Shown here: positions 54,700 to 64,000 of the stretch, piece after piece
How the letters are laid out: the number at the start of each line of letters is the position of its first letter
Position numbering within the stretch: position 1 is the first letter of the stretch
Source: Spongilla lacustris
Lineage: Eukaryota; Porifera; Demospongiae; Spongillida; Spongillidae
Assembly (NCBI GenBank): GCA_949361645.1
Contig: OX442431.1
Coordinates: 2,475,122 to 2,539,121, forward strand
Direction of reading: 5' to 3'
DNA: 64,000 nucleotides
Notes under the pieces: generated by a model
The model's input: the letters and a program-made list of their open reading frames with translations, nothing else
What the model was told of the DNA's origin: nothing
Database searches by the model: none
Position numbers and translations under genes: made by a program

Positions 54700-55604
54700 C
54701 TGGTGAGACCGTGAAAAGGCCTTCTTATTGATTCCAATTACCAGCCTATCTTAGTCCCATATACACAAGTGAATGTAGTGCTATAATGTATTGCTCTGGC
54801 AACTCATCCTTTTTTTGCATTCTCATGTTGAACCAAGCTTTTTCAAAGATAACATCAAATGACAAACAATTTGTTGAAAACATCTAGCTATTACTTTGTC
54901 TACATGTAGGTTTTTTCCTTTTGTATCGTAGACTGCCTTCATAACATCTTCTGCTTCAAAACCCAAGAATGTGCCAATCTGCTTATCTTCATCTTGCTCG
55001 TTTAGACTGGAAGCAACTCAAAATTGTCTAAACTGTTTTACCACCGTGGACACCATATGATATCTGATTATCATCATGTGCATGATTATAAACTACATGT
55101 ACGTATACTAAGTACAGTTATTCCACACTCCCCACCAAACCATCCAAATTCCCCAAACGTGCCTTTGTAATTGACTGGAATAGTTCCACTAATCTCCAGC
55201 AGCTGATCTGTAACTCCAGTGTGATGGTCTAAAGATAAACACAGGCAGTCAAGACTATTGGCATGTTATGTGTGTTCTCTGCCCAGAGTGATTCAGTGGA
55301 TCATGTGAAAATACCGAGCAAAGTGTTGTAATTTGAAAGCAAAAGTCATACTAAAACCCATGCATATCAACAATCTTACAAATTACCGAGCACTCACACT
55401 TATACCAAGCTTCTAAAAAAATATTAATACCACAGGGATCTGACACTATGCTTTTCCAGTGGCGTTCCGATTAATTTTTAGAAAGTTGAGTTTGACCAAA
55501 AAACATTCAAATTTGACGGATGCGATGTTAAAGGTTATAGCAAAACTACAAGTTGCTCTTTTTAGGCAAAGGACCTTGTAAAACCTGCTGCATCTTCAAA
55601 TTAC
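54700..55604. other. No gene recognised
   Basis: AT-rich without motif-bearing frames. Confidence 0.4.
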
Positions 55605-55612
55605 AGTGCTGG

Positions 55613-57215
55613 TGTCACAGGAAAATCTGTCGCCCGGAAATTGTGTCGCGGCGACAGTTTTTCCTCAGGAAATTATGCCGCTCACAATTAATGTAGCGAC
55701 CGTATATCCTAAGGAAATTCTGTCGTCAGGAAATACTGTCGCTCGACATGGATTGGTCCGAATACGACTTACACTACTGCTAGGTTTCTGCTGTAACCAA
55801 ACCTATATCCTCCTCTTTGTAATAAGAACGAGCACTCAATATACATAAATAACCCGGCTGCTGTAATTGTTTGGCCCAAACACCCTGTGGACTCTGTATC
55901 TTAGATCGCTTTATGTATACTGTTCCATACATAACTCTCATCAAAGGAGGAAAACAAATACAGGATTCATAGATTTATGTGATATGTAGACACAGTTCTT
56001 GATGAATTTCTTGACTCAGATCCTGTTACAATAAGTGAGATACACAGCTGCAATTCTCTTTGTTGCTGCAGCATGCCCTTATCATTGCCTGCATGTGAAT
56101 ATGTACAAATACTAGCATTTATAAATACCTGAATTTTATTTCAAGATTGCTGTTCGTGTCATATGATTCTAGATACAAGCTTAGTTTAATTCAATGGGCG
56201 GGGAGGGGAAATATTTGGTTGAATCTTGAATAGAAAAACGATATGAGAAAGGTACATAGCATCAAGATATTGATCAGTCTCAATTTCTTTGCTGTAACTG
56301 ATGCTGAAGTGTTTGGTTAAACCCCTCATCCAAACCACTACTCTGAGGATGATATGCACTTGTCAGGTTACACTGTACTTCAGTGATTCTGCCACAATTC
56401 ACCTTAGAATGACACTTCATTTTAAAACAAACACGTAAATGCTGCTGCTGTTAATAATTAAGGTACATTGATAACAAATTCTCGACCTTGATCTGTTATG
56501 TTAAAACCAAACAGTGTAACAGAAACTCATGCAGCAGCTCTGATGGCAGGGGCTCAGGGCTGTTGTGGTAAAGAACCAATCAAATCAACATCTATACGCA
56601 TGGTGTGCCATACTTCACCCCTTACATGCAGGACTTGGGTGGAGCTCTGCTGATGTCTTTTCAAATTTTCTACGCACATGTACATATGCATAGAACCTGT
56701 TTGCTCTTTGGCCCTTGTCATGCACACGTTTGCAGAATTCTTTCACGTCATCTACCACTCCACGCCAATAAAACCTCTCCGCTATTTTGGACAGCGTCTT
56801 ATCTTGTCCAAAGTGACCACCATTACGTTCATAGCAATGATATCCTTCAAGAATGTTTATTATTCATCCTTTTGTCACAACCTATAACTTATCATTAGTT
56901 ATCGCAAGATGTTCCATAGTACGAGTAGTTTCACTCCACCTTCGTTATCACGAAGCACTTCACGACAAAATCATTCTGTTCTTTTTCGAAAATAGTCTCT
57001 TTCGTTCTTTTTACAAAGAGGATGACATAGGTTTGGTTACAACAGAAAGCTAGCAGTACTGAGTGTATGTTGTATTCCATGTCGAGCGACAGTATTTCCT
57101 GACGACAGAATTTCCTTAGGATATATGGTCGCTATGGTAATTGTGAGCGACATAATTTCCTGAGGAAAAACTGTCGCCGCGACACAATTTCCGAACGACA
57201 GACTTTCCTGTGACA
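55613..57215 (-). mobile_element. Ginger1-like DNA transposon remnant
   Basis: TIRs of 140 bp (55613-55752 and 57076-57215) start TGTCACAGGAAA and end TTTCCTGTGACA, about 93% identical by eye, and are flanked by the 4-bp duplication CTGG. TGT...ACA ends, 4-bp duplications and an internal retroviral-type integrase are the diagnostic set of Ginger1 elements. The TIRs contain internal AGGAAATNCTGTCG-type subrepeats. 1.6 kb long; the coding part is badly decayed. Confidence 0.75.
56220..56900 (-). pseudogene. Integrase-type transposase remnant in the Ginger1-like element
   Basis: On the minus strand, HFGQDKTLSKIAERFYWRGV and DDVKEFCKRVHDKGQRAN correspond to an HHCC finger with the second Cys pair eroded. 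Further on, DQGREF (second catalytic Asp region) and SAYHPQSSGLDEGFNQTLQ (with Glu shifted) can be read across several stops. No RT, protease or LTR is near, so the integrase belongs to the TIR element. Confidence 0.7.
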
Positions 57216-58240
57216 CTGGCTCGGAAATGTAGAAAGTAACACCTCAAAAGTGTAGACTTTTACAGTGATTCATTGTTTATTTAGGCGTCCTGTAATTCGA
57301 TAATGTGGTCCAAGTGGCAAATGAATTTGCTTACCTAAGTCAACAGTCCAGACCTGCTTTTACATAATATTTTTGGCGGTCATGCGTGCTTCCCGGGTGA
57401 CTCTCCTGTAATTTACTAGTACTTGTGCTTAGTCAGACTGATGCTTCTGAGTTTACAAGAATTCGCGTTCCCACACACACACGCACAAACACAGTTAAGA
57501 CCAATACACGTGTGCTATATAGTGTACCTAGCAAAAGTTCGAAGGGTTGAAGGCGTAAAAGCTGCATACTACACCTGTAGGTGTCATAAACACAAAGTTG
57601 ACAGCACATACATTGTGTATAATACAGCTTACCTAGTGCCTCAGCGTAAGCAGAGCGAATGCTAAGTGCTCCTTAATTAGGTTCATGTGGAAAGCCACTT
57701 ACAGAAAGATTTGCTAAACCATTTACAAAGGTAAATAGGGGGAAAGGGATACAACAACCATTTATTGCTAACACACAGTACTGTTTACAGCGTAACATCT
57801 TCAAGCGTGGCTACCATACTGGTAATATACGAACATGGTCACTTTACAATTATACATACAGTAGCAAAAAATTCAGAATGTTTAGTAGCCACGCTCGAAG
57901 ATGTTAGGCTGTAAGCAATACTGTGTGTTAGCAATACGTGGTTCTTGTACCTCCGTAAATGGTTTAGCAAATCTTTCTGTAAGTGGTTTACAACTAGCTG
58001 CTTACAATGCTTTCATACACGAACCTAATTAAGGAGCACTTAGTGTTCACTCTGCTTACGTCGAGGTGTGTCAACTTTGTGTGTATATGACACTTGCAGG
58101 TGTAGTATGCAGCTTTTACACCTTCAACCCTTTGAACTTTAGCTACGTATGCTACATAGCACACGTGCATTGTGTTTATGTGTGTGTGAACGCGAGGGCA
58201 AGTATAAACTCAGAACCATCAGTCTGACTAAGCACAAGTA

Positions 58241-58514
58241 TACGGTGGCCTGGTAGGTCGCAGCTGTCATGACGTGCACATACGCGATTTGTGGATGTGC
58301 ACACATGCACAACGGGGATTTGCGGACTTGCACATACGCGATTTGCGGACGTGCACACATGCACATCTGGGATTTGCAGACTTGCACATACGCGATTTGC
58401 AGAAGTGCAATTGTTTCCACGTGGTTGCCACGTGGCAACCACGTGGCGAAGTGTGCACGTCCGCAAATCGAGTATGTGCATGTCATGACAGCGGCGACCT
58501 ACCGGGCCACCATA
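58241..58514. mobile_element. 274-bp MITE with triple E-box palindrome
   Basis: TIRs of about 54 bp start TACGGTGGCCTGGTAGGTCG (left) and, inverted, TATGGTGGCCCGGTAGGTCG. CAAGTA is duplicated on both sides (58235-58240, 58515-58520). The opposite foldback arm (near 57417-57434) lacks the insert, an independent empty site. The interior has tandem units with TTGCACATACGCGATTTGC and ends in a palindrome at 58417-58446. Confidence 0.82.
58417..58446. repeat. Perfect 30-bp palindrome with three CACGTG
   Basis: Self-complementary: CCACGTGG, then TTGCCACGTGGCAA, then CCACGTGG. Each CACGTG is the core E-box bound by bHLH-type factors. It lies at the inner end of the right TIR of the MITE. Confidence 0.9.
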
Positions 58515-58720
58515 CAAGTACAAGTAAATTGGGAGATTCACCAGGGAAGCATTGTGTGTGACCACTGGAAAAGTGCTGGGTCTGGACTGTTGACTTAGGT
58601 AAGCATAATCAACTGCCACTCTGACCACGTTATCTAATTATGGGATGCCTAAATAAACAATGAATCACTGTAAAGTCTACAGTTCTGAGGTGTTATTTTC
58701 TATATTTCTGAGCCAGCACT

Positions 58721-59289
58721 ATACATGTAGTTCTGAAAAGAAATGTCTGCATTAAGGGTGTAATAGACTCAGCCAATCAATTTAGTTATGCAGTGAATTT
58801 CACTTCAATCCATCCACTAGGCTGAGAGAAATCGTTGAAAATATTTTTATGGGGAGGGGCCACTAAATATGTATCTTAACCATTAAAGTCAGCTAACTAT
58901 TTGAACAAGTAGCTAGCGGTTTCAATTGTGAGAGTAAGGATGGGTGGCAGTTGGGCCCACAGGTGATAGCGGGGTGGATGCCAGAGCAGTTAGAGCAGGC
59001 GCGCTGGTACTTATATGATGAAGAGAAGCACCGTTCTTGATTCTATCAGCGGCACACATCTTGGCTACTGAGCTGGGAGGAAGGTTCATCGGGCTGACCC
59101 AAAACCTGGGTGAAAAAGTAAATGCTAAACAAAAGCCCAGGAAATCGTGCTTGTACTTGAATGTGGCACGAATCAAACGCTCATTGGGCTCTTATAGACA
59201 CATGACTGCTTTGTGTATGTGCAAAATTCGGCTCTATTATGATGCAAAATCAAGGAGATCAAGTGTATGGAAGAACGAGCATTTTGGTG
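58721..59289. other. No gene recognised
   Basis: ORFs at 58922-59176 and 59037-59480 carry no recognisable motif and lie opposite a decayed minus-strand ORF. Confidence 0.4.
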
Positions 59290-60080
59290 AGATTATGGCC
59301 GATTTCCATGCGCAATTACATGGTTTATTGTCCATTTTTCACCGGGGGAGGAAGCGAGGGGCGTCTGGGCAGGAATCAGAGCCATGGTGCTTGCTGAGGC
59401 AGACTTTGCATCGGGCAACAGGCTTTGCCTACATGAGAAAACCTTGTTGCAGAGGGACTGGTCTTCTATGGCCCACTTGAGACTGCAGGTAGCTGCGATA
59501 AAAGCGATCATACGTGACCCAACTATGGTTATCGAATGTGCATGTGCACCGCACAATGCCCCGCAATAGGCCCAAAAGTTTAGGCACTCACCAGGCATAC
59601 TGTACCTGGCAGAGGCCATGAGGCAGTAGCAGTCCACCCATACTTATATGTCCGAAACTGGAGTTGAACGACAAGGCACTCTAAGGGTTATTGCTTGGGT
59701 GGTTGTGTCCGCCGTGGTGCCTGGCAGCCAGGCCTCCTGCAGCAGCTCATAGACCTCGACAAACTGGAGATTCTCGATGCACGTTATGAGTCTAGCTGGC
59801 AGGTGGTTTGTGGGGCCACCAGATGCGTGCAGAAGCACGGCTGCGGTGTGGTCTGCGTCGAACATGGTGGGCAGTGTAGCAGCAGGCTGAAGTGCTGTGC
59901 CATCATGTGCATCAGCAAATTTAGGGAGCGTCTGCCCTGCAGCTGCGCTCGGGTCTATGCGGGGTACAATTGACCAATTGTGGCTATAAGCTTTGACTAA
60001 GAATACAGTGCATTTCATGGTATTTGTCCAAATGAAGTTTTTTAAAACAATTACTTGAATCACTTCACCCTGCAACATGG
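59290..60080 (-). pseudogene. Zinc-knuckle ORF of a retroelement, decayed
   Basis: On the minus strand: LPARLITCIENLQFVEVYELL, later ECLNFWAY, then in another frame WVTYDRFYRSYLQ and ARCKVCLSKHHGSDSC, a C-x2-C-x5-H-x4-C knuckle. This order (LP.LPA.L, V.DI..W, YD..(F/Y)R, CxxC..H..C) recurs in ORFs linked to reverse transcriptases in many invertebrate genomes and probably has a Gag-like, nucleic-acid-binding role. At least one frameshift near 59520 and stops near 59640 break it. I cannot name the exact retroelement class. Confidence 0.45.
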
Positions 60081-60094
60081 TATGGACAGCAAAA

Positions 60095-60118
60095 AGGGGG
60101 GGGGGGGGGGGGGGGGGC
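60095..60118 (+). repeat. Poly-G tract
   Basis: About 22 G in a row. Confidence 0.9.
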
Positions 60119-60176
60119 TAGTGATGCAGAGGCATTATGAAGTGAGGGACTGTTAGGGAGATATTTCTTCAGAAGT

Positions 60177-60704
60177 ATGGCCATCTGTAATAAAGGAAGC
60201 AATTACTCATCAAATGATGTGGGTTTAAGGCTCGACCTGGGAGTCAGAGGAGTGTGGTCACCACAGACAGAGGTGTCGTTTGACATTTGCATAATTCATA
60301 CTTACGCCCCGTCATATAAACACCATACTCCAGAGGCAGTCATTGAAAGTGCAGCAAAAGAAAATCAAAGGATTTATTAGAAAGCTGTTGAAGATCGACG
60401 TGATCAATTTACACCTATTGTTGTTTCAGTGGATGGACTCCTGCACAGAGAGGCTCACCAATTTATGAAGCGTATAGCTGCTAGCCTTGTGGAAAAGTCT
60501 TACTCAGAAACAGTTACATGTAGTTTTGTCAAAACCAGGCTATTATTTGCAGTCCTGAGATCTGCTAGCCTGTGTTTGGAAGGCTCCAGAGTGAAATGGC
60601 GATGTGGTATAGGGTTTGATGATGGAGCAGCAACACTGACAAAAGTGACATTTTATCATGTTTTCAGTAATCATTTATTTATTTATTTTCATGATGTATA
60701 TTGA
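60177..60704 (+). pseudogene. C-terminal endonuclease-like part of a second LINE
   Basis: GLRLDLGVRGVWSPQTEVSF then DICIIHTYAPSY, a TAG at 60378, then FTPIVVSVDGLL and SFVKTRLLFAVLRSASLCL. This pattern (LD..GVW, FD.......AP.Y, F.P.V.S..G, R..F.LLRS...C.) ends many LTR-less retroelement polyproteins of invertebrates and resembles a restriction-like endonuclease; it differs from the LINE at 4.5-6.2 kb. The RT part is absent upstream, where poly-G and the minus-strand ORF lie. Confidence 0.5.
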
Positions 60705-60719
60705 ACTTTGAGTTTCTTT

Positions 60720-61256
60720 CAATACATGTACTATTTAATACAAATAAAAGAAAACAAAGACTAAATTACAATCTGATTGCACAGAAGTATTTTATTATTA
60801 GTTGACAATACAAAAATAAAAGTGGACTAGTTAATTGGCTTTAATTGCTAAGATATGTTAATATTTAGTTACCCCTCTCCAAAAAAGGTATTTACATCGA
60901 TTTCTCCATGCCCAGTGAATGAATTGATACGAATTGATACAAAATTTGCTATATAACTAGAGGTCAACGATGTATATCGCTTCGCCGAGTCCGTGATTAA
61001 ACCAGGTAAAAAGGTTAGGCGCTATAGTGCTTGAGACGCCATCTTAGACCTTCTAATGTTAGCTTCGCCATTTTGTTTTGAGCTCGTAAAACAATCCGAA
61101 AGTTGGTGAGAAGGTAGAAATATGGTCGACTACCGTATTATAGCTCTTGTCGAGCAATACCGCTCACTTTGCTGTACAAAACATGCTTTTGAACATGACA
61201 AACCAAAACACGTAATTCTAATTTTTAAATGACTAAAATTAATCAATGATTTTCAT
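60720..61256. other. No gene recognised
   Basis: AT-rich; nothing supported. Confidence 0.4.
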
Positions 61257-61886
61257 TTAGTAATGGTGGAGGGTGTTGTTATTGGTGACGAAAAACAGAA
61301 TGAACCCGAGGAAGCAGTGACAGCGAGTCATTCGTGAAGGACGGCTAGTAAGACTGCATCCTCCACTTGGTAGTTGTAACAGAAGCCCAGAGGAGACCCG
61401 CGTGCTACATGTATATACATTTTTGTACACAGGATAAGCGTGCCAGAGTCTGCACAGCTGCAAATAAATAAAAACATGGAAGATATTGCATCAAATGCCA
61501 TTAAGGAGCTAGAAAGTTCAGCTCTTAACACATGACAGATATCTCTGATTCAGATGCCAACACGATGTTACTACCCTTTCGGCTAGCAAAGCCAGAACTC
61601 TCACATCTGAATCAGATCAAGATATCTGTCATGTGTTAAAAGCTAAACTTTCTAGCATCTGCTGCAATATCTTCATTGGTTTCTTATTTTGCAGCTTTGC
61701 AGACTTGATCCACCCCTGGCACACTTATCCTGTGTAGCAAGTGGGGGTCTCCTCTGGGCTTCTGCAGCTCCTGCCAAGTGGAGGATGCAGTCTTACTAGC
61801 CGTTCTTCACGAATGACTCACTGTCGATGCTTCCTCGGGTTCATTACGTTCTCATCACCAATAACAATGCCCTCCACCATTACTAA
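61257..61886. mobile_element. Foldback element F2
   Basis: TTAGTAATGGTGGAGGG at the left pairs with its inverse at the right end. Arms of about 280 bp share GAGTCATTCGTGAA, CCACTTGG and ACATGACAGATATC, around a loop near 61545-61600. The right arm carries a short extra GATCCACCCCT not in the left arm. No coding region. Confidence 0.85.
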
Positions 61887-62510
61887 TCAGGGGTGGATAC
61901 AGTGGTCGGACATCGGACAAATTCCGACCAAAACCGTACAATGTCAGCCCAAACTTGACAAAAGTGACAATGATTTTTAATGTAATTCAAAAGTGTGGAA
62001 TTGATTGTTTGCACAAACATAACCAGTGTAAATCATTTGTATAAACATAAACCGCACGAAGCAATATTAAATTTTGCTATCTATAGATTAGCAAAGTTCG
62101 CTACATAGCGCTACAGTACTGCGTGCACATCTATAAAGCCAACGTTCGTACAATGTAGTTACGTGAAATGTTCCAAGCCAATTAACGCACGCAAATAGGA
62201 AATATTAATCATTTGTTCAAAATGGCCACGATGCGGTTGAAAAGGTAGGCATCATTTGCGTGCTTTAAAAAGTGGCAATCTGCATATGAAAAGTAACATC
62301 AGTCGCTCTCGTGGTACATGGTAACGCTGTGGTGTAGATAGCAGCGATAAGTCTATAGTTGATCTGCTGTGGTGTGAAGTGTGAAAGCACATAGAGGGCC
62401 AATAATAAAGTATGAATACGCATTTGGAAAAGATCGGTGCGTCAAACATATAGAAGCTGAGCTATATCGCTGTTGTTTTTAAGCTACAATAACAATAACA
62501 CAAGTTTAAT
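61887..62510. other. No gene; possible hAT-like end at 61888
   Basis: CAGGGGTGGATACAGTGG at 61888 resembles the left end of the MITE at 12767, but a matching right end was not found. The rest is AT-rich. Confidence 0.3.
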
Positions 62511-63094
62511 ACCGGGGTCATTCTAGGGAAATTCGTACTGCCTAAATCTCATATACCAACACCACTTCCCATATATATTCTTCTCATAATTCCTTTTTGT
62601 TTAGTGTGTTTTCATAGTCACCAAGATTAGTCACACTAGGAATTATGAGGGAGGACTAAAGATGGCTGCCAGGATTTGAAGTAGTGCCCCAGCCGAGTGC
62701 ATGAGAATCCTGAACATCTGATCAGCTAAGTAACGTATTGGTACTAGTATCTACCCACCCTAAAAGTTTGGTGAAAAAGGATGTTATTTTTTTGAAACAA
62801 CAAAACTGATCACAAATTCATCAGTTATTAAACCCCAATAAACCAATTCCTATAAAGTCTATCACTGCTATGAATGCCAACATAACATCCATAAATGTAT
62901 ACAAAGATACTGAACATATAGACAAAAATAGTCAAGCAATTCTATTCTAAACAGACCCAAGTTGCCCTAAAAAATTAATTATTCAGAAATTGAAGTGAAT
63001 AAGCGGTACCACTTGGGGTATGCATATATTAAGTGATTTTGGACAAGGTGTTAGAATAGGCAGTACATATTTGCCTAGAATGACCTACCGGGGG
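62511..63094. mobile_element. Possible MITE with 35-bp TIRs
   Basis: ACCGGGGTCATTCTAGG followed by GTACTGCCTA at the left is inverted at the right as GGCAGTAC ... CCTAGAATGACCTACCGG. The interior contains a second hairpin (TCATAATTCC/GGAATTATGA near 62585-62648). No target duplication is evident. Confidence 0.6.
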
Positions 63095-64000
63095 TAAATA
63101 TTAAAAGTGCGAATGCTATATAAATATAAATTAAGCCGAGAGATCTAACCCCCCTAGCTGATCGGATATTGCAATACTAGCATTAAGCTAGAGCAAGACC
63201 CCTAAATGTATTTTACCATACAGAAATGGTGTAGTATGAAGTGTTGAAAATAGAAAGTCGATAGTATTTACCATTTGGAAGTTTATAGCAAATCAAACGC
63301 AAGGCATTTTTGTCACTTTGTATATACAACCGTACGTGTACATGTAAACATGTGACGTATCATTATGAAAAGCAAAAAATTTTGTGTGAACTTTCCCATA
63401 TCATGTTTTAATCATTCTTATCTGTCTGGGGGCACCATGATTGTGATAACATAAAGATGGGGCCTGGTTCAACCACAAGCTAGGTTCTTTCCAGGATCGC
63501 CAGTTTTATGGCTTCTAAAGCCACTACAGGTTACTACTATCAAAGTAAATTAGCTGAAGATTGAAATTTAAATCCCCTTACGAAAATAATAAACCAAACT
63601 TGTCTAGTGCTTCAGTATAAACAATAACATCATGACAAAGACACAATGCAATAAACCTCTCATCCAAGTGTCAGATGGAGAAGGTTCGAGTGTGGGAATG
63701 AGTGAGTGTTATCTCTGTTGTCTGAGCTTTCTACATGTAAGTATTGACAGTTTTAATAGACTATAGCTATTCACCAGCTGTATCTAAATATGCTTGCTAA
63801 AGTCCAATTGATTCTATAGTACACTGGGATCAAGTGCATGTATTTAGGTAATCTTATCACAACATTTCAAAACCTACATGTACATAGAGAGTACTAACAT
63901 ACTGTCAGATACATGTACTCCCAGATAAAATGTTGTACTGAAACTCAACAATTCATTTACTAAAACTGACAACCAACAAACTTGAGTGCAGGACACATGT
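63095..64000. other. No gene recognised
   Basis: AT-rich, several TACATGTA motifs; nothing supported. Confidence 0.4.

Larger units (their letters stand above)
55605..58720. mobile_element. Large foldback element with two nested insertions
   Basis: Ends AGTGCTGG|CTCGGAAATGTAG (left, split by an insertion) and, inverted, AGTGCTGGCTCAGAAATATA (right). Arms of about 650 bp (57216-57830 and 57870-58720, minus the insert) are inverted copies, with centre near 57850. Landmarks found in both arms are CACAAGTA, AACCTAATTAAGGAGCACTTAG and ATCTTC(A/G)AGCGTGGCTAC. No gene is visible inside. ORFs across the arms are by-products. Confidence 0.8.

Noticed and set aside
46149..54704. Target duplication for the outer Gmr1-like element
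   Set aside because: Flanks (CAGG and CTGGT) do not match; left LTR start is also mutated.
58266..58490. Regular short repeats that look CRISPR-like
   Set aside because: Units are contiguous tandem repeats without unique spacers, inside a eukaryotic MITE.
1..64000. tRNA genes or SINEs
   Set aside because: I found no convincing A-box/B-box pair or cloverleaf by eye; a tRNAscan run would settle this.

Overview
This is a metazoan nuclear window, most likely from a marine invertebrate and plausibly a demosponge. Evidence for animal DNA: one spliced TKL-like kinase exon with canonical splice signals, a Death-domain exon, a 61-base intron, BEL/Pao and Ty3/gypsy retroelements, and many foldback elements. 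The sponge assignment rests on the style of the kinase and Death-domain proteins and is an inference. Nothing looks prokaryotic. Host genes are few and the window is essentially a transposon graveyard with one young element.

Layout. 0.2-10.7 kb: two copies of a dispersed repeat (R1), each carrying a small basic ORF and a hairpin MITE, flank a Death-domain exon (2.1 kb), a decayed LINE with an R2-type endonuclease (4.5-6.2 kb, minus) and an apparently functional kinase gene (7.1-8.1 kb, minus). 10.8-18 kb: a possible Pro/Tyr-rich exon, a G-rich minisatellite split by a hAT-like MITE, a CA microsatellite and a large foldback (F1). 18.1-23.0 kb: a complete, intact Ty3/gypsy element with a 4-bp target duplication. 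23.7-32.7 kb: second F1 copy, a Gmr1-like fragment with its LTR, a MITE with TCA duplication, and two broken gypsy pieces in opposite orientation.

32.9-36.4 kb: a decayed RAG1/Transib-like transposon on the minus strand. Both ends carry the heptamer CACAGTG, a 5-bp near-duplication flanks it, and it lies inside one copy of a dispersed repeat whose unbroken copy is next door. 40.1-45.5 kb: a BEL/Pao element with perfect TAATG duplication and a deleted integrase core. 46.2-54.7 kb: a Gmr1-like retrotransposon with integrase upstream of reverse transcriptase, broken by a second Gmr1-like element (TSD ATCGT) and by a pogo-type DNA element (TSD TA).

55.6-58.7 kb: a large foldback element whose left tip is split by a Ginger1-like DNA transposon (140-bp TIRs, TSD CTGG, retroviral-type integrase remnant) and whose right arm is split by a 274-bp MITE (TSD CAAGTA) containing a perfect palindrome with three CACGTG boxes. 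59.3-60.7 kb: remnants of two further retroelement ORFs. 61-64 kb: one more foldback and one MITE; otherwise no gene seen.

How the parts relate: the nested insertions give a relative history (Gmr1-like host, then Gmr1-like nested copy and pogo; foldback, then Ginger and the E-box MITE; R4 repeat, then the RAG1-like element). Only the kinase and Gypsy-1 have open frames that look capable of making full products. All coordinates and repeat matches were read by eye, so boundaries may be off by a few bases unless a target duplication is stated.
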